Source of the DNA: Clostridiales bacterium
Lineage (GTDB): Bacteria; Bacillota; Clostridia; Oscillospirales; Oscillospiraceae
Assembly: GCA_003533405.1 (NCBI GenBank)
Contig: DQDL01000117.1
Span: 1,077-14,068 of the forward strand
Reading direction: 5' to 3'
Length of the DNA: 12,992 bases
The notes beneath the pieces are model-generated. The model worked only from the letters and a program-made list of their open reading frames with translations, made no database searches and had not been told where the DNA came from. Shown piece by piece: positions 7,608-12,992 of the stretch (positions are counted from its first letter, which is position 1; the number at the start of each line of letters is the position of its first letter). The translations under genes were made by a program, and so were the position numbers.

Positions 7608-7637
7608 TGACATATTTTGTCCTTTTTGCATCTTTTA

Positions 7638-7666
7638 TTGATAATTTAGGCATATCATGATAAAAT
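7638..7666 (+). promoter_or_regulatory. Sigma-A promoter of the permease-hydrolase-MBL operon
   Basis: TTGATA (7638-7643), a 17-base spacer and TAAAAT (7661-7666). The predicted start near 7673 leaves a leader of about 19 bases that contains just the Shine-Dalgarno AAAGGA (7678-7683). The two -35 boxes of this divergent pair are only 30 bases apart. Confidence 0.75.
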
Positions 7667-7691
7667 AGCGCAAAAAAGAAAGGATACAGCC

Positions 7692-8849
7692 ATGCCAAAC
7701 ATAAAAGGAGAGTCCGAACTTACATTTTTTGAGGCGGCGAGCATCATCGTCGGTCACGGTGTCGGCGCCGGTATTTTGTCCGTGCCGTACCTTGCGGCGC
7801 ACAACAGCTTTCGTGAGATGATCTGGATACTGCTTTTCGGCTACATAGTCGCACTTGTCCTCCACTTCGTCATCGCCGAGCTTTCGTACAACAACAACGG
7901 TGCGCAGTTTATATCCTGCTTCGATGCAGAGCTGTTCTCCGGCATTATCAAGAAAATTTTCACCTGGGCGGCGTTTTTGCTGCTGGGTCTGTCCGTCATC
8001 GTCAATGTCAGCGCATTTCTGACAGGCGCCGCTGCGGTGTTCCGCTCGTGGTTCGGGCTTCCCGATATCATCGGCATGCTCATTTTCTATGTCATCGGCG
8101 CAGGCGTTGTGTTTGTCGGCATGAAGCTTGTCGGCATATGCGAAAAGATCGCCGTCGGCTCGATGGTCGGCGTTGTGGGCATACTGTTCGTTGCAACGCT
8201 GCTTAACAAAACAAGCGCCTTCCCCACCGGCTGGCACGGGCTCAATAACGCACTGGCGCTGTTTGGTATGATAAGCTTCTCCCTGTCGGCGGTTATGAGC
8301 ACCCCGCAGGTGGTAAAGGGCTTAAACGGCGATGTCAAGCGTATCCGCGGTGCGATAGCGACCGGCCTTGGCATAAACGCCTGCCTTATCCTTCTCATCA
8401 CCACGATGACCCTCTTAGGTGCGGGCAAGGATATCACCGAGGACGGTGCGCTTGTCGACCTTTCCCGCCATCTCGGCGGCTGGGTCAGCATCATCGGCTA
8501 TATCTTCACGCTTTTGGCGCTTGCCACGAGCTTTTGGGCAAATACGCTCAACCTGCGTGATATTGTCGGCGAGCAGACCGGCTGGAGCAAGAATATAAGC
8601 TGGCTCGCCGCATCCGCTCCCTGCCTCATCCTTGCGCTGTTCGGACTGTCGAGCTTTGTCGGCTTCACCCGCTTTGCAAGCATCATTCAGGTCGTGACCG
8701 GTATCGGCATCATCGTTGCCTACAACCGCTCACGCCACCGCACGGGCGCTTCGCCCATCTGCGGCAAATTCGGCTCGCTGCCGTTCCAGATATTCATCGT
8801 CGTGTTCACGCTGCTGTCGAGCGTGGGTGCGCTGCTGCCGGTGACCTGA
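7692..8849 (+). CDS. Amino acid permease of the aromatic/hydroxy amino acid (HAAAP-like) type
   Basis: This 385-residue protein has about eleven hydrophobic segments and is almost free of hydrophilic loops. The N-terminal EAASIIVGHGVGAGILSVPY (14-33) is the unwound first-helix motif (G-x-G-x-GIL-x-x-P) typical of the aromatic and hydroxy amino acid permeases of the APC superfamily. The length is close to the roughly 400-residue TyrP/TnaB/Mtr proteins. It probably imports an amino acid by proton or sodium symport at the cytoplasmic membrane; the substrate is not readable. AAAGGA lies eight bases before the ATG. It is the first gene of an operon, with the hydrolase starting one base after its stop. 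Confidence 0.85.
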   Translation: MPNIKGESELTFFEAASIIVGHGVGAGILSVPYLAAHNSFREMIWILLFGYIVALVLHFVIAELSYNNNGAQFISCFDAELFSGIIKKIFTWAAFLLLGLSVIVNVSAFLTGAAAVFRSWFGLPDIIGMLIFYVIGAGVVFVGMKLVGICEKIAVGSMVGVVGILFVATLLNKTSAFPTGWHGLNNALALFGMISFSLSAVMSTPQVVKGLNGDVKRIRGAIATGLGINACLILLITTMTLLGAGKDITEDGALVDLSRHLGGWVSIIGYIFTLLALATSFWANTLNLRDIVGEQTGWSKNISWLAASAPCLILALFGLSSFVGFTRFASIIQVVTGIGIIVAYNRSRHRTGASPICGKFGSLPFQIFIVVFTLLSSVGALLPVT

Positions 8850-8850
8850 T

Positions 8851-9753
8851 ATGAACAAAGCGCTCATCATTGCGGCGGCCGCCGTGCCGGTCTACGCCGT
8901 TTTGGATATCTACCGCTTTGTGTTCTGGCGCAGCCGTTCAAGGCTCAGCACTCTGCTTTTAGACAAAAAGGGTCACGCCGAGGACTACTATGTGCGGCGT
9001 GACAGCGCTGCCGACAGGCTGCGGGAGAAAATGCATGTACGCTACACCATAAACTCCGACCGCGGCGAAACGCTTCAGGGCTTTTACTATCCTGCGAGCA
9101 AAAAGCCGGGCAAAAAGTTAGTGTTCATCGTACACGGCTATCACTCCGAGCACGCCGAGACCGCAGGCATGTTCTATGACCTGTACCACAGCCGTGGCTT
9201 TGATATCTTCACCTGCGACAACACTGCCTCCGGTGAAAGCGGCGGCAAGCTCTTCGGCTACAATGTGTTTGAAAGCGCCGACTGCCTTAAATGGCTCAAC
9301 TTTCTGCGCTCTGAGTTCGGCGAGGATATTAAAGTCGTGCTGCACGGCTTTTCCCTCGGCGGCGCAACGGTTCTCAAGATGAGCGACCGCTGCCCGGACT
9401 GCGTGAAATTTATCGTCTCCGACAGCGGCTTTATCGACGCCCGGGAGATACTGCGCTCGCAGCTCGGCCCGCTCTACGGGCTGATGGCTAGGCTAAACCG
9501 CATCATTGCGGGCTACGACCTTGCCGAGACTGATGTGCGGGAAAACATTAAAAATTCACCCCTGCCGTTTCTTATAGTGCACGGCAAGGACGACAAAACG
9601 GTGCCGTTTTCCATGGCGCCGAGGATATTCGAGCTTTGCCCGAACGGCAAGGACTGCCTGTTCACCGAGGGCGCAAAGCACATCGAGACGATGCACATCG
9701 CTCCCGATGCGTATGTACAAAAGCTCGACCGGTTTATAAAGGAGTATTTTTAA
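8851..9753 (+). CDS. Membrane-anchored alpha/beta hydrolase
   Basis: This 300-residue serine hydrolase resembles the YqkD/BEM46-like group. An uncleaved-looking N-terminal helix (about 3-19) should anchor it to the membrane. The oxyanion-hole motif is HGYHSE at 95-100. The nucleophile elbow is GFSLGG with Ser168, the acid is probably Asp248 in HGKDDKTVP (244-252), and the catalytic His is His277 in GAKHIETM. The triad is therefore complete. The substrate (ester, amide or peptide) cannot be predicted. It is translationally coupled to the permease, one base after its stop, and followed with no gap by the MBL-fold gene. Codon use matches its neighbours. Confidence 0.88.
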   Translation: MNKALIIAAAAVPVYAVLDIYRFVFWRSRSRLSTLLLDKKGHAEDYYVRRDSAADRLREKMHVRYTINSDRGETLQGFYYPASKKPGKKLVFIVHGYHSEHAETAGMFYDLYHSRGFDIFTCDNTASGESGGKLFGYNVFESADCLKWLNFLRSEFGEDIKVVLHGFSLGGATVLKMSDRCPDCVKFIVSDSGFIDAREILRSQLGPLYGLMARLNRIIAGYDLAETDVRENIKNSPLPFLIVHGKDDKTVPFSMAPRIFELCPNGKDCLFTEGAKHIETMHIAPDAYVQKLDRFIKEYF

Positions 9754-10368
9754 ATGAAGCTTACCTGGTACGGCCACGCCTGCTTTAAGCTCGAGACCGA
9801 CTGCGGCAGCGTGGTGTTTGACCCCTACGCCCCGGGCTCCGTGAAGGGGCTGAAGCTGCCGGAGCTCGCGGCTGACGCAGTCGTTTGCAGCCACAGGCAT
9901 TCCGACCACTACTGCCCCGAGGCAGTCACGCTCACGGGCTTAAAGCCCAATTTTGCGATGCGCAGCATCTACACCTTCCATGACGAGTGCATGGGCGCAA
10001 AGCGTGGGAATAATCTCATCACCGTCGTCGCTGCCGAAGATCTCACCGTCGCCCACTGCGGCGATCTCGGTCACAAGCTGAACAATGAGACGCTGCGCAG
10101 TCTCGGCAAGATCGACATACTGCTGATTCCCGTCGGCGGCGTGTACACGCTCGATGCCGAGGCGGCAAAGCGTGTCTGCGAGCAGATAAGCCCCACGGTC
10201 ATCATCCCCATGCACTACCGCTGCGGCAGCGTCGGCATACAATCTCTCGCCCCCGTCGACGAGTTTTTATCTCTGTTTGACGAGGCTGCAATAACCCGCC
10301 TCCCCTCAAACACCCTGACAGTAGAAACGCCCCTCACAAGCTCGGTGACAGTGTTTGAGCTTGGCTGA
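9754..10368 (+). CDS. UlaG-like metallo-beta-lactamase-fold hydrolase
   Basis: This 204-residue cytosolic MBL-fold protein is of the short UlaG-like type (Lactamase_B_3-like). YGHACFKLET at 6-15 is the typical first strand. The metal site is HRHSDH at 47-52, followed by HCGDLGH at 101-107 and PMHYR at 152-156, so the expected His/Asp ligands are present. Family members act on lactones, phosphodiesters and related bonds; most are uncharacterised. The ATG directly follows the hydrolase TAA, and AAAGGAG at 9738-9744 sits inside the upstream coding end. As the third gene of the operon it may act on the same compound as the hydrolase, but that is inference from context only. Confidence 0.87.
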   Translation: MKLTWYGHACFKLETDCGSVVFDPYAPGSVKGLKLPELAADAVVCSHRHSDHYCPEAVTLTGLKPNFAMRSIYTFHDECMGAKRGNNLITVVAAEDLTVAHCGDLGHKLNNETLRSLGKIDILLIPVGGVYTLDAEAAKRVCEQISPTVIIPMHYRCGSVGIQSLAPVDEFLSLFDEAAITRLPSNTLTVETPLTSSVTVFELG

Positions 10369-10380
10369 TAGAATTAAACT

Positions 10381-10412
10381 AAAAAACGGAGTGCGATGCA
10401 CTCCGTTTTTTT
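10381..10412. terminator. Symmetric bidirectional terminator
   Basis: CGGAGTGC (10387-10394) and GCACTCCG (10398-10405) form a tight stem with a three-base loop. It is flanked by A6 on the left and T7 on the right, so it works for both the MBL-fold gene and the convergent gatD-like gene, whose stop lies three bases beyond. Confidence 0.92.
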
Positions 10413-10414
10413 CG

Positions 10415-11119
10415 TTATTTAGCTGCCATTTTCTCAATGTCCGCTAGGCGTCTTGCGTAGGCATCCATGATGACCGGCTCGTACTTGAGCTTGGGGTTCT
10501 CAACGCCTAGGTGCTTCATGAGGTACTTGACGAAGCCCGGGTTCATGAGCAGGAACGGGCCGACTATCGCCGTAGAGAAAAAATTGTTTATCCGCACGCC
10601 CTCAAGCTTGCTCTTTGCATTAATGCCCGTGCCGTATCTGACCGTGGCAAGGGCGTTTGCGGAATTATCGCCGTAAAGCTGCGAAAACTCGGCCTTGAAG
10701 CCCACGAGCTTCATGCCCTCAAACTCGCACAGCACAGTGGAATTGTGCCGGTGCATCATGTCACGCTTGGCGTACAGGTCGAAAATCTTGAGCCCCTCGA
10801 CACGGCTGCCGTCCTCGTTTTCGATGTGGTCGCAGAACACCTCGCCGGCGTTTGCGGTCATGAGAAACACCGTGCCGCCGGAAACTAGCTGCGCAATTTG
10901 CTCACGGTACGGCATGAGCCACGCTATCGCACGCTCCTGAGCGCTCTCGGTCATTGCGCCCATGTATATAAGCTGCACATCGTTTTTTACGAACTCCGGC
11001 GTATCGCCGAGCGATGTGTACACAAATTCCGCCTCGGGCAGGCACTCCTTGAGATAGCGGTAATTCCAGCAGTCGCCGAAAAGGTTTGCCGCCTCGGGAT
11101 AAAGGACTTCTATCTTCAT
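10415..11119 (-). CDS. gatD: GatD-like glutamine amidotransferase homologue lacking the catalytic Cys and His
   Basis: This 234-residue protein has the length and layout of GatD, the glutaminase subunit that supplies ammonia to MurT for amidation of D-Glu in lipid II. Shared features are NLFGDCWN at 12-19, DGSRVEGLKIFDLY at 103-116, YGTGIN at 162-167 and GPFLLMNP at 187-194. The canonical nucleophile motif ICGGYQ reads TANAGE here (88-93), putting Ala89 where Cys should be. The canonical GTYLHGP reads STAIVGP (182-188), putting Val186 where His should be. Cys96 lies seven residues downstream and is not in nucleophile-elbow context. I infer no glutaminase activity; the protein may be structural or regulatory, or may bind another ligand. 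GGGAGG lies seven bases upstream, and the start overlaps the MurT-like stop as ATGA. Confidence 0.8.
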   Translation of the reverse strand: MKIEVLYPEAANLFGDCWNYRYLKECLPEAEFVYTSLGDTPEFVKNDVQLIYMGAMTESAQERAIAWLMPYREQIAQLVSGGTVFLMTANAGEVFCDHIENEDGSRVEGLKIFDLYAKRDMMHRHNSTVLCEFEGMKLVGFKAEFSQLYGDNSANALATVRYGTGINAKSKLEGVRINNFFSTAIVGPFLLMNPGFVKYLMKHLGVENPKLKYEPVIMDAYARRLADIEKMAAK

Positions 11120-12492
11120 TTTGCCGCCTCCCTCTTGTCGATCTCGGCCAGAACGCCGTCACACACAAGCCTTGTCGTCTCGGGCGTGGTCAAATCGTGC
11201 AGGATAAACACCTTGTCGGTTCCATCGAGCAGCAGCTGCGACGGTGCGTCAAGCTCGTTCTCCACGCAGCGTATCTTCTCCTCGGGTATGCCCGCCAGCA
11301 GCAGACGCAGGTGGTAGTCATGCAGCCTCACGCCGCAGGCGATGACACGGCTGATGCTCTCATCGTTTAAAAATTCAAAGTCGGCATCGTACACCCATGT
11401 GATTATCTCGGTCGTCTTTTTGTAGGTCTTATCGTCGAGCATGACGATGACCTCCTTTTGGCCGCTTTCCGAGCGGATATAGTCAAACACTATCGAACAA
11501 GCCACGGGATTCTGACCCTTGGTCATGTTGGTCACGACCTCGACGCCGTTTTTCTCACGCTTGGTGTAGCGGCTTTTAACGATGCTCATGTGCTCAAAGC
11601 TTGCAGCGATAGCCTCGGCGGAAAGGCCGAAGGTGCGCAGCAGCGCAACGACTGTCACCTGATTGTAGGTGTTGAAAACGCTGTCGCTCATGAGCGGATA
11701 GGTCTCCTCCCCGTCGGGAGCTGCAACGGTGAATGTACCGGTCGAGAAATCGGGACTTGCGGTGTAGTCGGCCTCGGGCGAGGCAAAGCCGCAGCTTGTG
11801 CATCTCATCTTGCCGATGTGATGGTAGCGCACATACTCGTACTCGACCTTGCCGCCGCACTTGGGGCACGAGCGCATGTCGTTTATGATGTTGACGCACT
11901 CGGTCCTGTCGGTGTCAAGTCGGGCAATGGAGAAATAGGTGCGCTTGTTGTTAGGCTTTAACTGACTGCTTATCGGGTCATCGGCATTGAGTATCATGTG
12001 CGTGTCGTCCGGCAGCGCGCGCTCGATGATGGAGCTTATGAACTCGGCGTGGGCGTTGCGGCCTATCGAGTCACGGAACAGATTCGTGCACACTGCGTAG
12101 TCGGGGTGGACATAGGCGTATATCTTCAGCGAGCTGCGCTCGTCGACCTCGAACACGGCGATCTGCTTTTTGATATGCCCCAAGAGGCTGGCATCCCCCA
12201 GCAGCGAGCTTGCGATGCCGGCGTCGATGTTTGAGCCGGCCTTGTTATTGAGCACATCGTAGCCGTTTTCCGTCAGCACGTCGAGTATCATGTTGCAGCA
12301 AGTGGTCTTGCCGTTCGTGCCGGTGACTGTAATAATGGTCTTGGGCTTGTCGATGCGGCCGAGAAAGTCCGGGCACAGCTTGATGGCAAGCTTGCCGGGG
12401 AAATAGCTTGCGTTCATGCCCAGCATCCTTTGCAGCAGCATCGCCGCCTTGCTGATCCATAGCGCTATATAAAATCTAAAGTTCTTTTTCAT
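11116..12492 (-). CDS. murT: MurT-like Mur ligase (lipid II isoglutaminyl synthase catalytic subunit homologue)
   Basis: This 458-residue Mur ligase is of the MurT type. After an amphipathic N-terminus, the ATP loop TGTNGKTT is intact at 57-64. NNKAGSNIDAGI lies at 82-93, and a four-Cys zinc ribbon specific to MurT has CPKC at 209-212 and CTSC at 231-234. Canonical MurT-GatD amidates the D-Glu alpha-carboxyl of lipid II at the inner membrane face. Several usually conserved C-terminal motifs are changed: NLFRDSIGRNAH (137-148) instead of a QLDRYGE-type ending, KGQNP (325-329) for KNPAG, and KTTEIITW (359-366) for the ADGxDxSW-type segment. Its first-gene position, GAGG upstream and four-base overlap with the GatD-like gene support a functional pair. 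It could be a paralogue with another acceptor; whether a canonical pair exists elsewhere in the genome is not visible. Confidence 0.83.
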   Translation of the reverse strand: MKKNFRFYIALWISKAAMLLQRMLGMNASYFPGKLAIKLCPDFLGRIDKPKTIITVTGTNGKTTCCNMILDVLTENGYDVLNNKAGSNIDAGIASSLLGDASLLGHIKKQIAVFEVDERSSLKIYAYVHPDYAVCTNLFRDSIGRNAHAEFISSIIERALPDDTHMILNADDPISSQLKPNNKRTYFSIARLDTDRTECVNIINDMRSCPKCGGKVEYEYVRYHHIGKMRCTSCGFASPEADYTASPDFSTGTFTVAAPDGEETYPLMSDSVFNTYNQVTVVALLRTFGLSAEAIAASFEHMSIVKSRYTKREKNGVEVVTNMTKGQNPVACSIVFDYIRSESGQKEVIVMLDDKTYKKTTEIITWVYDADFEFLNDESISRVIACGVRLHDYHLRLLLAGIPEEKIRCVENELDAPSQLLLDGTDKVFILHDLTTPETTRLVCDGVLAEIDKREAAK

Positions 12493-12522
12493 ATCAGGCC
12501 TCTGTCAATTATAGTGTTGATT

Positions 12523-12552
12523 ATTATATCCCCTTTGGGCAGGGATTGTCCA
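12523..12552 (-). promoter_or_regulatory. Promoter of the murT-gatD-like operon
   Basis: Minus strand: TGGACA (complement of 12547-12552), an 18-base spacer and a perfect TATAAT (complement of 12523-12528). The predicted leader is about 24 bases and carries GAGG before the start at 12492. Confidence 0.65.
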
Positions 12553-12563
12553 TATATTTTTAT

Positions 12564-12592
12564 TTGACAGGGGTATTCGCATACGGTATGAT
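12564..12592 (+). promoter_or_regulatory. Sigma-A promoter of the small membrane protein gene
   Basis: A perfect TTGACA (12564-12569), a 17-base spacer and TATGAT (12587-12592). The predicted start near 12599 gives a leader of about 22 bases. Its -35 box lies only 11 bases from the -35 box of the divergent murT-like promoter. Confidence 0.82.
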
Positions 12593-12620
12593 ATTAGAAA
12601 AAGTTTACGGAGGATAAGTC

Positions 12621-12797
12621 ATGGGTCTTGAATGGTATTGGTGGGTAGTCGTCGGCGTTGTGGTGGTCATCTGCATCATGGTCGTCATCGATGTGAGGAC
12701 AAAGCGTGGCATAAAGGAAAAGAAAGAAGCCGCGGCCGCCGCAAAAAGAAAGCAGAACAAGAAGAAAAGTCCGAGAAAAAATAAAAAGAGAAGATAA
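12621..12797 (+). CDS. 58-residue single-helix membrane protein with a highly basic tail
   Basis: I do not recognise a named family. The protein opens MGLEWYWW, followed by a Val/Ile-rich helix (about 9-24) that should span the membrane, then a hydrophilic tail with an Ala run (37-41). By my count 18 of the last 33 residues are Lys or Arg. By the positive-inside rule the tail should be cytoplasmic, where it could touch nucleic acid, ribosomes or anionic lipid. CGGAGGA lies seven to eight bases before the ATG, and a near-perfect promoter is in place, so expression is likely despite the small size. It is divergent from the murT-like gene and 55 bases before tRNA-Asp, with no terminator between. 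Confidence 0.75.
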   Translation: MGLEWYWWVVVGVVVVICIMVVIDVRTKRGIKEKKEAAAAAKRKQNKKKSPRKNKKRR

Positions 12798-12812
12798 TTT
12801 TTGCGAAAGTTA

Positions 12813-12841
12813 TTGACAAGCAAAAAAAAATCTGTTATATT
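12813..12841 (+). promoter_or_regulatory. Sigma-A promoter of the tRNA genes
   Basis: A perfect TTGACA (12813-12818), a 17-base spacer containing an A-tract, and TATATT (12836-12841). The predicted start near 12848 is about five bases before the mature tRNA-Asp. Confidence 0.82.
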
Positions 12842-12852
12842 AACTGAGCCGT

Positions 12853-12929
12853 GGCCGAGTGGTTCAGTCGGTTAGAACGCCGGCCTGTCACGCCGGAGGT
12901 CGAGGGTTCAAGTCCCTTCTCGGTCGCCA
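12853..12929 (+). tRNA. tRNA-Asp (anticodon GTC), CCA encoded
   Basis: A complete cloverleaf of 77 bases. The acceptor GGCCGAG (12853-12859) pairs with CTCGGTC (12919-12925), with a G-U at 2-71, then discriminator G and encoded CCA (12927-12929). The anticodon stem CCGGC/GCCGG flanks the loop CTGTCAC with GTC at 12887-12889. GGTTCAA in the T-loop region is canonical. It heads a tRNA cluster. Confidence 0.97.
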
Positions 12930-12960
12930 TTATGCCCCTTGTAATGAGGGGCATAATCTT
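12929..12960 (+). terminator. Hairpin between two tRNA genes
   Basis: ATTATGCCCCT (12929-12939) pairs perfectly with AGGGGCATAAT (12947-12957) around a seven-base loop. Only CTTT follows, so termination would be weak. It may instead be a processing or partial-terminator element in a tRNA operon. Its first base overlaps the tRNA CCA end. Confidence 0.5.
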
Positions 12961-12961
12961 T

Positions 12962-12992
12962 GCTGCTGTAGCTCAGTCGGTAGAGCGCATCC
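12962..12992 (+). tRNA. 5' part of a second tRNA, probably tRNA-Thr
   Basis: The acceptor strand GCTGCTG, then TA, a D-arm GCTC-AGTCGGTA-GAGC and an anticodon-stem strand beginning CATCC are visible before the window ends. The anticodon is outside the window. The combination of a GCTG acceptor and a GCATCC anticodon stem recalls bacterial tRNA-Thr, but this is recall and not proof. Confidence 0.75.

Noticed and set aside
6406..7641. Plus-strand open frame of about 411 codons opposite the sugar dehydratase
   Set aside because: Antisense of a clear CapD/PglF-type gene; it also runs through the divergent promoters.
12605..12823. Minus-strand Phe/Leu-rich frame opposite the small membrane protein
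   Set aside because: It is the reverse complement of Lys/Arg codons (AAA/AAG/AGA), and the plus-strand gene has promoter and RBS.
12819..12835. A9 tract as a phase-variation repeat
   Set aside because: It lies in the spacer of the tRNA promoter and not in a coding sequence. A length effect on promoter spacing is conceivable, but nothing in the sequence supports it.

Overview
The window reads as chromosomal DNA of a GC-rich Clostridia member, most likely of the Oscillospiraceae/Ruminococcaceae kind. The evidence is a SpoVT sporulation regulator, a MurT/GatD-type Mur ligase pair, AGCS and aromatic-type amino acid permeases, AGGAGG-type ribosome binding sites, and sigma-A promoters with 17-base spacers. 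No phage, transposon or CRISPR signal was seen.

Left block (1-about 5050). The first 14 codons of a minus-strand gene (1-43) are followed by a 380-base divergent intergenic region. That region holds a structured leader with a terminator-like hairpin directly before the ribosome binding site of a sodium:alanine/glycine (AGCS) symporter (423-1928). The symporter converges on a BaiN/YhiN-type flavoprotein (1987-3255, minus) across a perfect 17-bp hairpin. A membrane-bound diguanylate cyclase follows (3484-5001, plus). Codon use here is almost exclusively CTG for Leu and ATC for Ile.

Right block (about 5087-12992). This begins with spoVT (5087-5626). A membrane-anchored nucleotide-sugar 4,6-dehydratase of the CapD/FlaA1/PglF family (5662-7542, minus) converges on it. 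Back-to-back consensus promoters then drive the dehydratase leftward and a three-gene operon rightward: an aromatic-type amino acid permease, a membrane-anchored alpha/beta hydrolase and an UlaG-like metallo-beta-lactamase-fold protein. A symmetric terminator separates that operon from a minus-strand murT-gatD-like pair with an ATGA overlap. A 58-residue cationic membrane protein, tRNA-Asp(GTC) and the first part of a second tRNA, probably Thr, complete the window. Codon use in this block is different: ATA and CTT are common, and GCA and CGT are frequent.

The most interesting signal is the MurT/GatD-like pair. Canonical GatD is a glutaminase that feeds ammonia to MurT, which amidates lipid II D-glutamate. 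Here both the Cys nucleophile and the His positions of the GatD-like protein are replaced, while the fold, operon and surrounding motifs remain. Several C-terminal MurT motifs are also divergent, although its ATP-binding loop and four-Cys zinc ribbon are intact. This looks like a co-evolved pair that has lost or changed glutaminase coupling. The second notable point is the composition shift near 5.0-5.2 kb, which could mark horizontal transfer or a chimeric assembly joined near spoVT.
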